Shown one piece after another: positions 33,274-41,592 of a stretch of 64,000 bases of DNA (position 1 is the stretch's first letter; each line of letters starts with the position of its first letter). Under the pieces are notes generated by a model. It did not search any database and was not told the DNA's origin. It saw only the letters and a program-made list of their open reading frames with translations. The stretch spans positions 874,001-938,000 of the forward strand of contig NZ_JABWRF020000002.1 in the NCBI RefSeq assembly GCF_014268805.2, written 5' to 3'. Origin of the DNA: Pseudomonas farsensis. Lineage in GTDB: Bacteria > Pseudomonadota > Gammaproteobacteria > Pseudomonadales > Pseudomonadaceae. The translations under genes were made by a program, and so were the position numbers.

Positions 33274-34644
33274 TCACAACTGCAGCACCAGCGCCTCCAA
33301 CTGCTCCTGGCGTTGCGCCTGGTTCAGCTTGGCGCCGGGGTTCAATGTCGACCACTGCGGGTGCGCCCGGGCCTTGCCCAGTGCCTCGGGCAGCTTGCCC
33401 TCGCGCCAGGTTTTTTCATCCGGCGCATTGAGCCTGATGCTGCCCTGCGCAGCATGTCCACGGCTTTCCAGCGCCACCATCAACTGCTGCTGACGCAGTG
33501 CCAGCAGCCGTAGCACGGTATCGTCGACGGTCAGCTCGCGCTGGCCCTTGAACTTGCCCAGCAGGCGCGAGCCGTAGTTGCGTGCGGTCTGCAGTGCCCC
33601 TCCGGCAATCGCACCCGCCAGCGCCGCAGCGCCTAGCGTCAGGCCGCCCACCAGCAGGTCCACCCCCGCGCCCGCCGCCGCACCCGCCGCCACCCCGCTG
33701 CCCAGGCGCACGCCCAGCAGCTTGAGGGTTTCCGGGTTGAACAGGTCATCGCCCCAACGCCCGTCCAGCAGCGGCAGGTCGCCTGCATCGGCATCTTCGC
33801 GGCGGAACGCATACAGCTTGAGCAGCGCCTCCACGCAGCGTTGTTCACGCTGGCGCACGTCCTGGCGCAGGGCCTCGATGGCGAGGGCTTCGGCGGCAGG
33901 CTCTGCGGTCACGCTGCGCCGGCAGGCCGCGCAGTCCAGCAGCAGTTCGGCGATCAGGCGCTTGCCGCTTTGCTGGCGGGCCAGACGCTGCGCCTGCTGG
34001 TCGTCGATCAGCCGTTGCAAGGCGGGGCGGGCGTCTTCGAGCATCAAGGCCAGGCTTTCGTACAGGCGCCGCTCGCCGTCCTCAGGCGGTGCCACGCTGT
34101 CGAAGCGCACCAGCGCATGCAGGCCAAGGCGGGCCAAGGCCTCGCGCCACTCGGGCTCGCGGTGCTGCTGGCTGGCGACGAAGTTGAGCACCGGCAGCAA
34201 GGGCTTGCCGCAACTGGCCAGCACTTCCAGCTCGTCGCGGTATTTGGCAAGCACCGGTTCACGGGCGTCGATGACATACAAGCCGGCATGGCTGGCCAGC
34301 AACTGGCGCAACACCTTGGCCTCCTGTTCGAAACGCTGGCGGGCTTCGCTGCCTTGCAGAAAGCGTTCAAGCCGCGCCGGGCCATCCAGGCGTTCGCCGG
34401 GGCGGTCCAGGCGTTCGAGGTAGTCGAGCAGGGCGATGGCGTCTTCCAGCCCCGGTGTGTCGTACAGCTCCAACAGTGCTTCGCCCTCCACCGACAGGCG
34501 TGCGCCTTCGACATGGCGGGTGGTACTGGGGCGGTGCGAGACTTCGCCAAAGCCGACATCGCGGGTCAGCGTGCGCAGCAGCGAGGTCTTGCCGACGTTG
34601 GTGTGGCCGACAACGGCCAGTTTCAGCGGCTCAGTCATGGCCAT
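33274..34644 (-). CDS. DUF3482-containing GTPase
   Basis: A 456-residue protein. The GTPase domain is N-terminal: G1 GHTNVGKTSL (residues 12-21), a G2-like THR region around STTRHVEGA, and G3 DTPGLEDA. A G4 NKxD motif is not obvious; NFVASQQH occupies that place, a known feature of this subgroup. The C-terminal DUF3482 part contains a glycine/alanine-rich hydrophobic stretch (GSGVAAGAAAGAGVDLLVGG) that may insert in membrane. It overlaps the upstream DUF2868 gene by 14 bp, so the two proteins probably work together. Function is unknown. Confidence 0.85.
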   Translation of the reverse strand: MAMTEPLKLAVVGHTNVGKTSLLRTLTRDVGFGEVSHRPSTTRHVEGARLSVEGEALLELYDTPGLEDAIALLDYLERLDRPGERLDGPARLERFLQGSEARQRFEQEAKVLRQLLASHAGLYVIDAREPVLAKYRDELEVLASCGKPLLPVLNFVASQQHREPEWREALARLGLHALVRFDSVAPPEDGERRLYESLALMLEDARPALQRLIDDQQAQRLARQQSGKRLIAELLLDCAACRRSVTAEPAAEALAIEALRQDVRQREQRCVEALLKLYAFRREDADAGDLPLLDGRWGDDLFNPETLKLLGVRLGSGVAAGAAAGAGVDLLVGGLTLGAAALAGAIAGGALQTARNYGSRLLGKFKGQRELTVDDTVLRLLALRQQQLMVALESRGHAAQGSIRLNAPDEKTWREGKLPEALGKARAHPQWSTLNPGAKLNQAQRQEQLEALVLQL

Positions 34645-36010
34645 GCTCCAGCCAGGTCAGGGGCGAGGTGTCGGCGTAGGGCAGGCCGAGGCGTTCCAGG
34701 GCTTCGTGCCAATCGCCCAGGCGAGCGGCGTCCAGCGTTTCACCCGGTTGCGGCGGCAGCAGCCAGATGCGCGTGCTGGCGGCATTGCGCGCCAGTTCCG
34801 CGAGCAATGCCAGGGTGCCGCGATCCGGCGAGCGGCGCGGGTCGCAGGCGATGGCCAGGCGCGCTGGGGGGAAGCGGCTTAGTTGTTCGAGCAGCTTGTT
34901 GCGCGACTCGCGGCTGTCCAGCACCCCGGCATTGCTAATGCCCGCGGCCAGGGCGGGTGGCCATGGGCGCTGGTCATCCAGCTCAAGCCCGACCAGCAAG
35001 GCGCCGGTGCTGGCGCTATCGAGCTGGCCGGCCTCGAAGTGCGGCAGGTGTTCGGGGGCTGCATCCTGTACGCCGATGCGTTCGCTGCTGGGCATCAGGG
35101 CGTCGCGCAGTTGCGCGTAGCCGGGCAGGTTGAGGTCCAGAGCCAGGCGTTCGCGGCCCTGGCGCCAGCGCCACAGGCACAGTGCGGCCAGCAGCAAGCG
35201 AGGTAGCAAGCCGTACACCAGCACCACACCCAGCAGCCAGCTGGCCCAGGCTTGGCGCGCGGCATCCAAAGCAGGCTGGGTAGCGCCGCTGGCGCGAATC
35301 AGCGCCTCGTCGGGGATGGTAAAACCCAGCAGCGCAGGCAGGGCCCCGAGCGCCTGGGTGAGGCTGATGAACGGCTCGGCCGCCAGCAGCGTGGTTTCCC
35401 AGACAAACCCGTAGCGCCGCGCAGCCAGCAGCGCCAGCAGCATCGCCAGTGCGCTGAGCATGACCAGCAGCCACAGGCCATGCACCAGCAGCCCGAGCAG
35501 CCAGCGGTTCAGGCGCTGGCGCTGCAACAGCACCAGCAGCGCCGGGGCCAGTTGCGCGGCCTTGGCGTCGCGGGCCAGGCGCTCGCTAAGCCACAGCCAT
35601 AGCCGGCCCAGCGTTGCCCCGTGCTCGCCGGCAAAACAGAAACCCAGCGCCCACCCGGCCAGCAGCAACACGTTGAGCCCGAGCAGGCTGCCCAGCGCCC
35701 AGAACACGTTTACCGGGCGCAGGCCATCGCCCAGTGCCGCCAGGCCCAGGCCGGCGCCGCTGAGCACGGCGGCAAGCATCAGCGCCAACAGCGCCAGGCG
35801 CGCGCCCTGCTTCCAGTGGCGCAGCGCGGTGCTCATGCCGTCACGTTCGGCCAGCCACAGGGCACGGGTTTCAATGCGGGCGGCCAGGTCACCGCCTTGT
35901 TGCCGGGCGCGGCGGTTGGCCTCCTGGTCGTCCAGGGGCCCGGCGTGTTCTTCGCGCAGGCGCACCGCTTCGGTGAGCCAGCGCTTGTCGAGTGGGGACT
36001 GTGGCGTCAC
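34631..36010 (-). CDS. DUF2868 integral membrane protein
   Basis: A protein of about 459 residues with four hydrophobic segments in its N-terminal half (for example LALLALMLAAVLSGAGLGLA and ALGSLLGLNVLLLAGWALGF). A large soluble C-terminal part ends in LTWLEHGHD. It matches DUF2868, found mainly next to DUF3482 GTPases. GTG 36010 is chosen because GGAAG precedes it by five bases; ATG 36052 would add 14 residues. It may anchor the GTPase at the membrane. It is divergent from folA with a 66-bp gap. Confidence 0.8.
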   Translation of the reverse strand: MTPQSPLDKRWLTEAVRLREEHAGPLDDQEANRRARQQGGDLAARIETRALWLAERDGMSTALRHWKQGARLALLALMLAAVLSGAGLGLAALGDGLRPVNVFWALGSLLGLNVLLLAGWALGFCFAGEHGATLGRLWLWLSERLARDAKAAQLAPALLVLLQRQRLNRWLLGLLVHGLWLLVMLSALAMLLALLAARRYGFVWETTLLAAEPFISLTQALGALPALLGFTIPDEALIRASGATQPALDAARQAWASWLLGVVLVYGLLPRLLLAALCLWRWRQGRERLALDLNLPGYAQLRDALMPSSERIGVQDAAPEHLPHFEAGQLDSASTGALLVGLELDDQRPWPPALAAGISNAGVLDSRESRNKLLEQLSRFPPARLAIACDPRRSPDRGTLALLAELARNAASTRIWLLPPQPGETLDAARLGDWHEALERLGLPYADTSPLTWLEHGHD

Positions 36011-36076
36011 AAGCTCTTCCAATGCACAGGTCAGGGGGCAAGCATAACCCACGTGCCCGATGCTATCCTCGCCGGC

Positions 36077-36592
36077 ATGACGACCTCACTCCCCCTCAGC
36101 CTGATCGCCGCCCTCGCGCAGAACCGTGTGATCGGCATCGACAACTCCATGCCCTGGCACCTGCCGGGGGACTTCAAGTACTTCAAGGCCACCACCCTCG
36201 GCAAGCCGATCATCATGGGCCGCAAGACCTGGGATTCGCTCGGCCGGCCGCTGCCGGGGCGGCTGAATATCGTGGTCAGCCGCCAACCGGGGTTGCAGCT
36301 CGATGGCGCAGAGGTATTTGCGTCGCTTGAGCAGGCGCTGGTGCGTGCCGAGCAATGGGCACGTGCGCAGGGTGTTGCCGAGCTGATGCTGATTGGCGGT
36401 GCGCAGTTGTACGCGCAGGCGCTGGAGAAGGGGCTGGTAAGCCGGATGTACCTGACCCGCGTGGAACTTGAGCCCGAAGGTGATGCCTGGTTCCCGGCGT
36501 TTGACGAGGCGCAGTGGCAGTTGGCGTCGAGTGAAGCGCAGGCCGAGGAAGGCAAGCCGCGCTATCACTTCGAAGTTTGGAACAAGCGCTAG
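36077..36592 (+). CDS. folA: Dihydrofolate reductase
   Basis: A 171-residue NADPH enzyme reducing dihydrofolate to tetrahydrofolate, closing the cycle opened by ThyA. The substrate-binding segment DNSMPWHLPGDFKYFK, the adenine-binding GRKTWDSLGRPLPGR, and the C-terminal GGAQLYAQAL loop are all typical of chromosomal DHFR. Length is close to E. coli (159). The ATG at 36077 has only a weak ribosome site (GCCGGC). A MITE-like repeat begins immediately after the stop. Confidence 0.95.
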   Translation: MTTSLPLSLIAALAQNRVIGIDNSMPWHLPGDFKYFKATTLGKPIIMGRKTWDSLGRPLPGRLNIVVSRQPGLQLDGAEVFASLEQALVRAEQWARAQGVAELMLIGGAQLYAQALEKGLVSRMYLTRVELEPEGDAWFPAFDEAQWQLASSEAQAEEGKPRYHFEVWNKR

Positions 36593-36730
36593 GCTCTGTC
36601 TGAAATGTATCTGCACTCGCCCATACTGCGTTGAAACGGAGCTCGGAATGCTCATGTACTCCAGTACACTCCGCTTCCTCGCCCCGTTTCGCCTTGTCTG
36701 GCCTTCGCGCAGACACATTTCAGACAGACC
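36593..36730. mobile_element. MITE-like palindromic element
   Basis: A 138-bp non-coding unit with perfect 14-bp terminal inverted repeats TCTGTCTGAAATGT (36595-36608) and its complement (36715-36728). An inner hairpin contains GAAACGG/CCGTTTC arms and a TGTACT/AGTACA stem. It is flanked by CTAG on the left and CTAA on the right, a possible YTAR target site of IS5-type transposition. No transposase is inside. Similar palindromic units recur in Pseudomonas genomes, from memory. It lies between the convergent folA and tcyP genes, in place of a REP. Confidence 0.65.
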
Positions 36731-36765
36731 CTAAGGGGCGTAGGCACGCCCCTTGGCAAAGCGGG

Positions 36766-38157
36766 TCAGCTGTGGCTCAGCTGACCCTGCTCATCGCTCG
36801 CCAGCACCTGCCGGTCGGTCTGCTTGAGCAACTGGCTGGTCACCACACCGGCCGTCATCGAGCCGTTCACGTTAAGCGCCGTGCGGCCCATGTCGATCAG
36901 CGGCTCGACCGAAATCAGCAGCGCCACCAGCTCCACCGGCAGGCCCATTGCCGGCAGCACGATCAGCGCCGCGAAGGTAGCGCCGCCGCCGACGCCGGCC
37001 ACTCCGGCCGAACTCAGGGTGACGATGGCCACCAAGGTGGCAATCCACAGTGGGTCGAAGGTATCGATGCCCACAGCCGGGGCGACCATCACCGCCAGCA
37101 TTGCCGGGTACAGGCCGGCGCAGCCGTTCTGGCCGATGGTGGCGCCAAACGAGGCGCTGAAGCTTGCGATTGACTGCGGCACGCCCAGGCGCTGGGTCTG
37201 CGCCTCGATGTTCAGCGGGATGCTGGCAGCGCTGGAGCGGCTGGTAAAGGCGAAGGTCAGCACCGGCCACACCTTGCGCAGAAAACGCAGCGGGCTGACG
37301 CCGGTCAGCGCCAGGATTACCCCGTGCACCACGAACATCAGGCCCAGGCCGATGTACGACACCACCACGAAGCTGCCCAGTTTGAGGATGTCTTCAAGGT
37401 TGGAGCTGGCCACCACCTTGGTCATCAACGCCAGTACGCCGTAGGGGGTGAGTTTCATCACCAGGCGCACCAGGCGCATCACCCAGGCTTGCAGCACGTC
37501 GATGGCCGACAGTGCGCGTTGGCCCTTGTCCTTGTCGTCCTTGATCAGTTGCAGCGCCGCCAGGCCCAGGAACACCGCAAAGATCACCACGCTGATGATC
37601 GAGGTGGGTTTGGCCCGCGCCAGGTCGCCCACCGGGTTGCTGGGGACGAACGACAGCAGCAGTTGCGGGATGTTGAGGTCGGCGACCTTGCCGGCGTAAT
37701 CGCTGTGGATGGCCTGCAGGCGGGCGCTTTCCTGTACACCGGCCACCAGCCCTTCGGCGCTCAGGCCAAACAGGTTGGTCAGCAGCACGCCGATCAACGC
37801 GGCGATGGCGGTGGTCAGCAGCAGCGTACCGATGCTCAGCACGCTGATGCGGCCAAGGCTTGAGGCGTTGTGCAGGCGGGCCACGGCGCTGAGGATCGAG
37901 GCGAAGATCAGCGGCATGACGATCATCTGCAACAGGCCCACATAGCCGTTGCCGACCAAGTCGAGCCAGCCGAGGGTGGCCTTGAGCACCGGGTTGCCGG
38001 CGCCGTAGATCGTGTGCAGCACCAGGCCGAAGCAGACGCCCAGTACCAGGCCCAGCAGCACCTTCCTGGCCAGGCTCCAGTCAGTGTGGCGGGTTTGCGA
38101 CAGGCCCAGCAGCAGCGCCAGGAAGGCCAGCAGGTTGAGAGACAGGGGCAGGTTCAT
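36766..38157 (-). CDS. L-cystine transporter, TcyP/YdjN type (dicarboxylate/cation symporter fold)
   Basis: A 463-residue inner-membrane symporter of the DAACS family. Helices run through the whole length, starting [20 protein letters not shown]. The family core is seen in the serine-rich hairpin [20 protein letters not shown] and the substrate-site [12 protein letters not shown] and [12 protein letters not shown]. These match TcyP rather than DctA, which suggests cystine import. GGAGCTGC precedes ATG 38157. A terminator-like hairpin in its leader suggests attenuation. Substrate is from similarity only. Confidence 0.85.
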   Translation of the reverse strand: MNLPLSLNLLAFLALLLGLSQTRHTDWSLARKVLLGLVLGVCFGLVLHTIYGAGNPVLKATLGWLDLVGNGYVGLLQMIVMPLIFASILSAVARLHNASSLGRISVLSIGTLLLTTAIAALIGVLLTNLFGLSAEGLVAGVQESARLQAIHSDYAGKVADLNIPQLLLSFVPSNPVGDLARAKPTSIISVVIFAVFLGLAALQLIKDDKDKGQRALSAIDVLQAWVMRLVRLVMKLTPYGVLALMTKVVASSNLEDILKLGSFVVVSYIGLGLMFVVHGVILALTGVSPLRFLRKVWPVLTFAFTSRSSAASIPLNIEAQTQRLGVPQSIASFSASFGATIGQNGCAGLYPAMLAVMVAPAVGIDTFDPLWIATLVAIVTLSSAGVAGVGGGATFAALIVLPAMGLPVELVALLISVEPLIDMGRTALNVNGSMTAGVVTSQLLKQTDRQVLASDEQGQLSHS

Positions 38158-38175
38158 TGCAGCTCCAAAAAATGC

Positions 38176-38206
38176 AAAAAGAGGCATCGCCTCTGTGAGC
38201 GATTGC
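38176..38206 (-). promoter_or_regulatory. Putative transcription attenuator in the tcyP leader
   Basis: On the minus strand, stem AGAGGC/GCCTCT (loop GAT) is followed by TTTTTGCATTTTTT, then the ribosome site and ATG. An upstream GCAATCGC (38199-38206) can pair with GCGATGC inside the hairpin, giving an alternative structure. Stem stability is modest. Confidence 0.4.
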
Positions 38207-38401
38207 GAACGTAAATGCTAACAGTCTGAAAACAAACGAATTTATACCGAAAGGTAATGTGTATGGTCGGTTATGGAATAACGCCTTGTCGTTTTTGGCA
38301 ATCAACATGGCGTTTAGAGGCGCCCCAGGGTCGGTGGTAAAGGTGCGTTTTTCGGCAAGCCGGTCTAGGGTTGAACGGCCACGTTACCGGGAGACCCGCA
38401 T

Positions 38402-39460
38402 ATGAAGTCTGCTCCAAAACTGATTGCCGGCGGCCTTGCGCTGTTGCTCAGCGCCAGCAGCTGGGCGGCGACCGAGCTGAAACATTGGCCACCCGAGGCT
38501 GCCAGGCAGCTCGATGCGATGATTGCCGCCAACGCCAACAAGGGCAATTACGCGGTGTTCGACATGGACAACACCAGCTATCGCTACGACCTTGAAGAGG
38601 CGTTGCTGCCGTTCATGGAGAACAAGGGGCTGTTGACCCGCGACAAGCTCGACCCTTCGCTCAAACTGATCCCGTTCAAGGACAGCGCGGGGCACAAGGA
38701 AAGCCTGTACAGCTACTACAACCGGCTGTGCGAAATCGACGATATGGTCTGCTACCCCTGGGTTGCCCAGGTGTTCTCGGGCTATACCCTCAAAGAATTG
38801 AAGGTGCAGGTCGATGAATTGATGGCCTCGACCAAGCCGGTGCCGGCCACCTATTTTGAGGGTGACCAGGTCAAGGCCATCGAGGTGCAGCCGCCGAAGG
38901 TCTTCACCGGCCAGGCCGAGCTTTACAACAAGCTGATGGAAAACGGCATCGAGGTGTATGTGATCTCGGCTGCCTCCGAAGAGCTGGTGCGCATGGTCGC
39001 CTCAGACCCCAAGTACGGCTACAACGTCAAACCGCAGAATGTCATCGGCGTCAGCCTGTTGCTCAAGGACCGCGCCAACGGCCAGCTGACTACCGCACGC
39101 AAGCAGATCAGCGCCGGCCACTACGATGCCAAGGCCAACGAAAACCTCGAACTGACCCCGTACCTGTGGACGCCCGCCACCTGGATGGCTGGCAAGCAGG
39201 CGGCAATTCTCACGTACATCGATGAGTGGAAGAAACCCGTGCTGGTGGGTGGCGACACCCCGACCAGTGATGGCTACATGCAGTTTCACGGGGTGGATGT
39301 GGGCAAGGGCGGCGTGCACCTGTGGATAAACCGCAAGGCCAAGTACATGGACCAGTTGAACGGGATGATTACCCGCAATGCGGCGGCGCAGGCCAAGGAA
39401 GGGCTGGCGGTGACGGCAGACAAGAACTGGGTGATCGTGACGCCTGAGCAGATTCAATAA
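38402..39460 (+). CDS. Exported HAD-superfamily phosphatase
   Basis: A 352-residue protein with a clear signal peptide (LIAGGLALLLSASSWAATEL). HAD motif I is AVFDMDNTSYRYDLEEALLP, with catalytic Asp residues and Thr. Motif II is VYVISAASEELVRM, and a metal-binding motif IV-like region is GGDTPTSDGYMQF. The layout is that of phosphorylcholine- or phosphoserine-like periplasmic phosphatases. Substrate is unknown. It starts on the other side of a 244-bp promoter region shared with tcyP. A REP pair follows the stop. Confidence 0.87.
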   Translation: MKSAPKLIAGGLALLLSASSWAATELKHWPPEAARQLDAMIAANANKGNYAVFDMDNTSYRYDLEEALLPFMENKGLLTRDKLDPSLKLIPFKDSAGHKESLYSYYNRLCEIDDMVCYPWVAQVFSGYTLKELKVQVDELMASTKPVPATYFEGDQVKAIEVQPPKVFTGQAELYNKLMENGIEVYVISAASEELVRMVASDPKYGYNVKPQNVIGVSLLLKDRANGQLTTARKQISAGHYDAKANENLELTPYLWTPATWMAGKQAAILTYIDEWKKPVLVGGDTPTSDGYMQFHGVDVGKGGVHLWINRKAKYMDQLNGMITRNAAAQAKEGLAVTADKNWVIVTPEQIQ

Positions 39461-39475
39461 AACCACCCGGTCACT

Positions 39476-39587
39476 TGTAGGAGCGGCCTTGTGTCGCGAA
39501 GGGCTGCGTAGCAGCCCCAGGATCTCGACCTTATGCAATATCCCCGGGGCTGCTACGCAGCCCTTAGCGACACAAGGCCGCTCCTAC
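39476..39587. repeat. REP pair, family A
   Basis: Inverted copies of TGTAGGAGCGGCCTTGTGTC with one base lost in the right arm (CCCTTAGCG). It lies between the convergent HAD and PAP2 genes. Confidence 0.92.
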
Positions 39588-39605
39588 GCAGACCGGGTCA
39601 GGGCA

Positions 39606-40406
39606 TCAGGCGCTGCGCAGAATGCTCAGGCGGCCGATCAGCGGCAACCTGGCGAACAGGTTGAACAGCGGCGCCGTGCAGCGCACCAAGGCCCGTGTGG
39701 CGTTGGCGGCGAGCGGGGTGTGGCAGCTCCAGCCCAGCGCCAGTACCGCCATCAGCAGCCCGCCGATGTAGTCGTCCTGGCCCCAGTGGGCACCGGCCAC
39801 CAGCCGTGGCAGCATGAACAGCACGGCCAGCGTCCAGATCACCACATGCTGCATCAGGCGGCGGCTGAACAGGCTCATGAACAGCGCCCAGATCAGCAGC
39901 ACCGAGGCGTGGTCACCCGGGAAACTCTGGCTTGAGCGGTCCTTGAGTTCCCACTTGGCTTCCAGGTTCGGGTAGTAGTCGCTCAGGTGGACGGCGTTGT
40001 CGACCACCATCGATGGGCTGTTGTGTTGCCAGCCCATTGCGCTGACCCACTTGGAAAACAGCGCACGAATCACCACTAAGAGCAGCAGCGTTACCAGAAA
40101 GCCGAAAAATGCCTGGCGCACCTGCACGGCCTTGAACACCCAGTTGCCGCGAATCAGCAGCCCAAGCATGATCAGGCCAACCACGATATCGAACGGCCGC
40201 AGGCTGCCTACAGCCCAGATCGAGCGCCATACGACGTTATCGGCCAGCGGCGCGTTGAGGCTGCGGAACAGCCATTCGTCGAATGCCAGGCAAAGGGCCT
40301 GGCCAGCAGGCCACAACCAGAAACACAGTAATGCGATGGGCAGCAGTGTGCAGACTGCGAGTGGGCCCCAGGACCACCTGGCTTTAAACAGTGGTCGATT
40401 GTCCAT
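39606..40406 (-). CDS. PAP2-family membrane phosphatase
   Basis: A 266-residue inner-membrane protein with about six helices. The PAP2 acid phosphatase motifs are readable: motif 2 as SQSFPGDHASV with the catalytic His, and motif 3 as RLVAGAHWGQDD with His and Asp. Motif 1 is partly kept around KWELKDRSSQ. Likely substrates are lipid phosphates, such as undecaprenyl pyrophosphate or lipid A phosphate. PGDH in place of the usual PSGH is a small change in motif 2. It is divergent from hslO. Confidence 0.87.
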   Translation of the reverse strand: MDNRPLFKARWSWGPLAVCTLLPIALLCFWLWPAGQALCLAFDEWLFRSLNAPLADNVVWRSIWAVGSLRPFDIVVGLIMLGLLIRGNWVFKAVQVRQAFFGFLVTLLLLVVIRALFSKWVSAMGWQHNSPSMVVDNAVHLSDYYPNLEAKWELKDRSSQSFPGDHASVLLIWALFMSLFSRRLMQHVVIWTLAVLFMLPRLVAGAHWGQDDYIGGLLMAVLALGWSCHTPLAANATRALVRCTAPLFNLFARLPLIGRLSILRSA

Positions 40407-40513
40407 AAGATACCTCGATCTCCAGAGAATATGAGCGCCGCCTGCGCGCTCTACAGCAGGCCATTTATTTGCCTGTAATTATTTTGACATCATTTGCAGA
40501 TACCCGGACAACC

Positions 40514-41413
40514 ATGAGCGACTTGCCAGATACCGATTTCACCCAACGATTCATCTTCGACGACCGCGATGTGCGCGGCGAGTGGGTGTCGCTGGACCAA
40601 AGCTACGCCGAAGTGCTGGCCCGTCACCCGTACCCGAAGCCGGTCGCCGCCTTGCTGGGCGAACTGATGGCGGCCACCGCCTTGTTGGTCGGCGCGCTCA
40701 AGTTCGATGGCCTGCTGATCCTTCAGGCGCGCTCCCAGGGGCCGATCCCGCTGCTGATGGTCGAGTGCTCCGGGGACCGCGAAATCCGCGGTGTGGCCCG
40801 CTATGAAGCGGAGCAGATCGCGGACAACGCCTCGCTGGAACAACTGATGCCCGACGGCCACCTCACGCTGACCATCGACCCGGTCAAGGGCCAGCGTTAC
40901 CAGGGCACTGTCGACCTGGATGGCGCCAACCTGTCCGAGTGCTTCACCAACTACTTCGTGCAGTCGCAGCAGTTGAACACGCGTTTTTGGCTGGACACCT
41001 CCACCGGCAAGGCCCGTGGCCTGCTGCTGCAGCAACTGCCGCGTGATCGCCAGCCCGACGACGAAGAGCGTGAAGAGAGCTGGCAGCATGTGGTGGCCCT
41101 GGCCCACACCCTCAAGCTCGACGAGTGGGCGCTGGACAACGAAATCCTGCTGCACCGCCTGTACCACGAAGACGCGGTGCGGCTGTTCGATATCGAGCCG
41201 CTGCGCTTTCATTGCAGTTGCTCGCGCGAACGATCCGGCAATGCGCTGGTCAGTCTTGGCGAGGCGGATGCCAAGGCGTTGGTGGTTGAGTGCGGCGGCA
41301 AGATCGAGATCGATTGCCAGTTCTGCAACGAGCGCTATTTGTTCGATGCCGGTGATGTAGCGCAACTCTTTGCGGGTGGCGGTACGGACTCGGCATCAGA
41401 AACTCGTCACTGA
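40514..41413 (+). CDS. hslO: Hsp33 redox-regulated chaperone
   Basis: A 299-residue cytoplasmic holdase switched on by oxidative unfolding. The zinc-binding Cys set is complete at the C-terminus: CSC in [11 protein letters not shown] and CQFC in [11 protein letters not shown]. The N-terminal core ([20 protein letters not shown]) and the linker region are typical. Length is close to E. coli Hsp33 (292). ATG 40514 follows GGACAACC. It is upstream of pckA, an order also recalled for other pseudomonads. Confidence 0.97.
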   Translation: MSDLPDTDFTQRFIFDDRDVRGEWVSLDQSYAEVLARHPYPKPVAALLGELMAATALLVGALKFDGLLILQARSQGPIPLLMVECSGDREIRGVARYEAEQIADNASLEQLMPDGHLTLTIDPVKGQRYQGTVDLDGANLSECFTNYFVQSQQLNTRFWLDTSTGKARGLLLQQLPRDRQPDDEEREESWQHVVALAHTLKLDEWALDNEILLHRLYHEDAVRLFDIEPLRFHCSCSRERSGNALVSLGEADAKALVVECGGKIEIDCQFCNERYLFDAGDVAQLFAGGGTDSASETRH

Positions 41414-41434
41414 AACGTTAAAGCTCAGGAGAAT

Positions 41435-41488
41435 CTCCTGTCGAATTGCGCAAAATCGCAGTTCTGACAGGAGGGGCCTACTTTTTTT
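41435..41488 (+). terminator. Hairpin with T-run between hslO and pckA
   Basis: Arms CTCCTGTC (41435-41442) and GACAGGAG (41466-41473) are followed, after eight bases, by seven T. It probably ends hslO transcripts; the gap between stem and T-run lowers certainty. Confidence 0.5.
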
Positions 41489-41497
41489 GGGCGTTTC

Positions 41498-41506
41498 TGG
41501 CATAAT
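41498..41506 (+). promoter_or_regulatory. Candidate extended -10 promoter of pckA
   Basis: TGGCATAAT matches an extended -10 (TGn plus CATAAT) about 87 bp before the pckA ATG. A GTAGTT/AACTAC inverted repeat lies in the resulting leader. No clear -35 is seen. Confidence 0.4.
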
Positions 41507-41592
41507 CCGGCCACTTTTTTCGCTGTAGTAGTTTTTCCTAAGCAACTACAAAACGTTCGGAGCACTCGGCCTCGGGCCGGATGGGGTATCTC

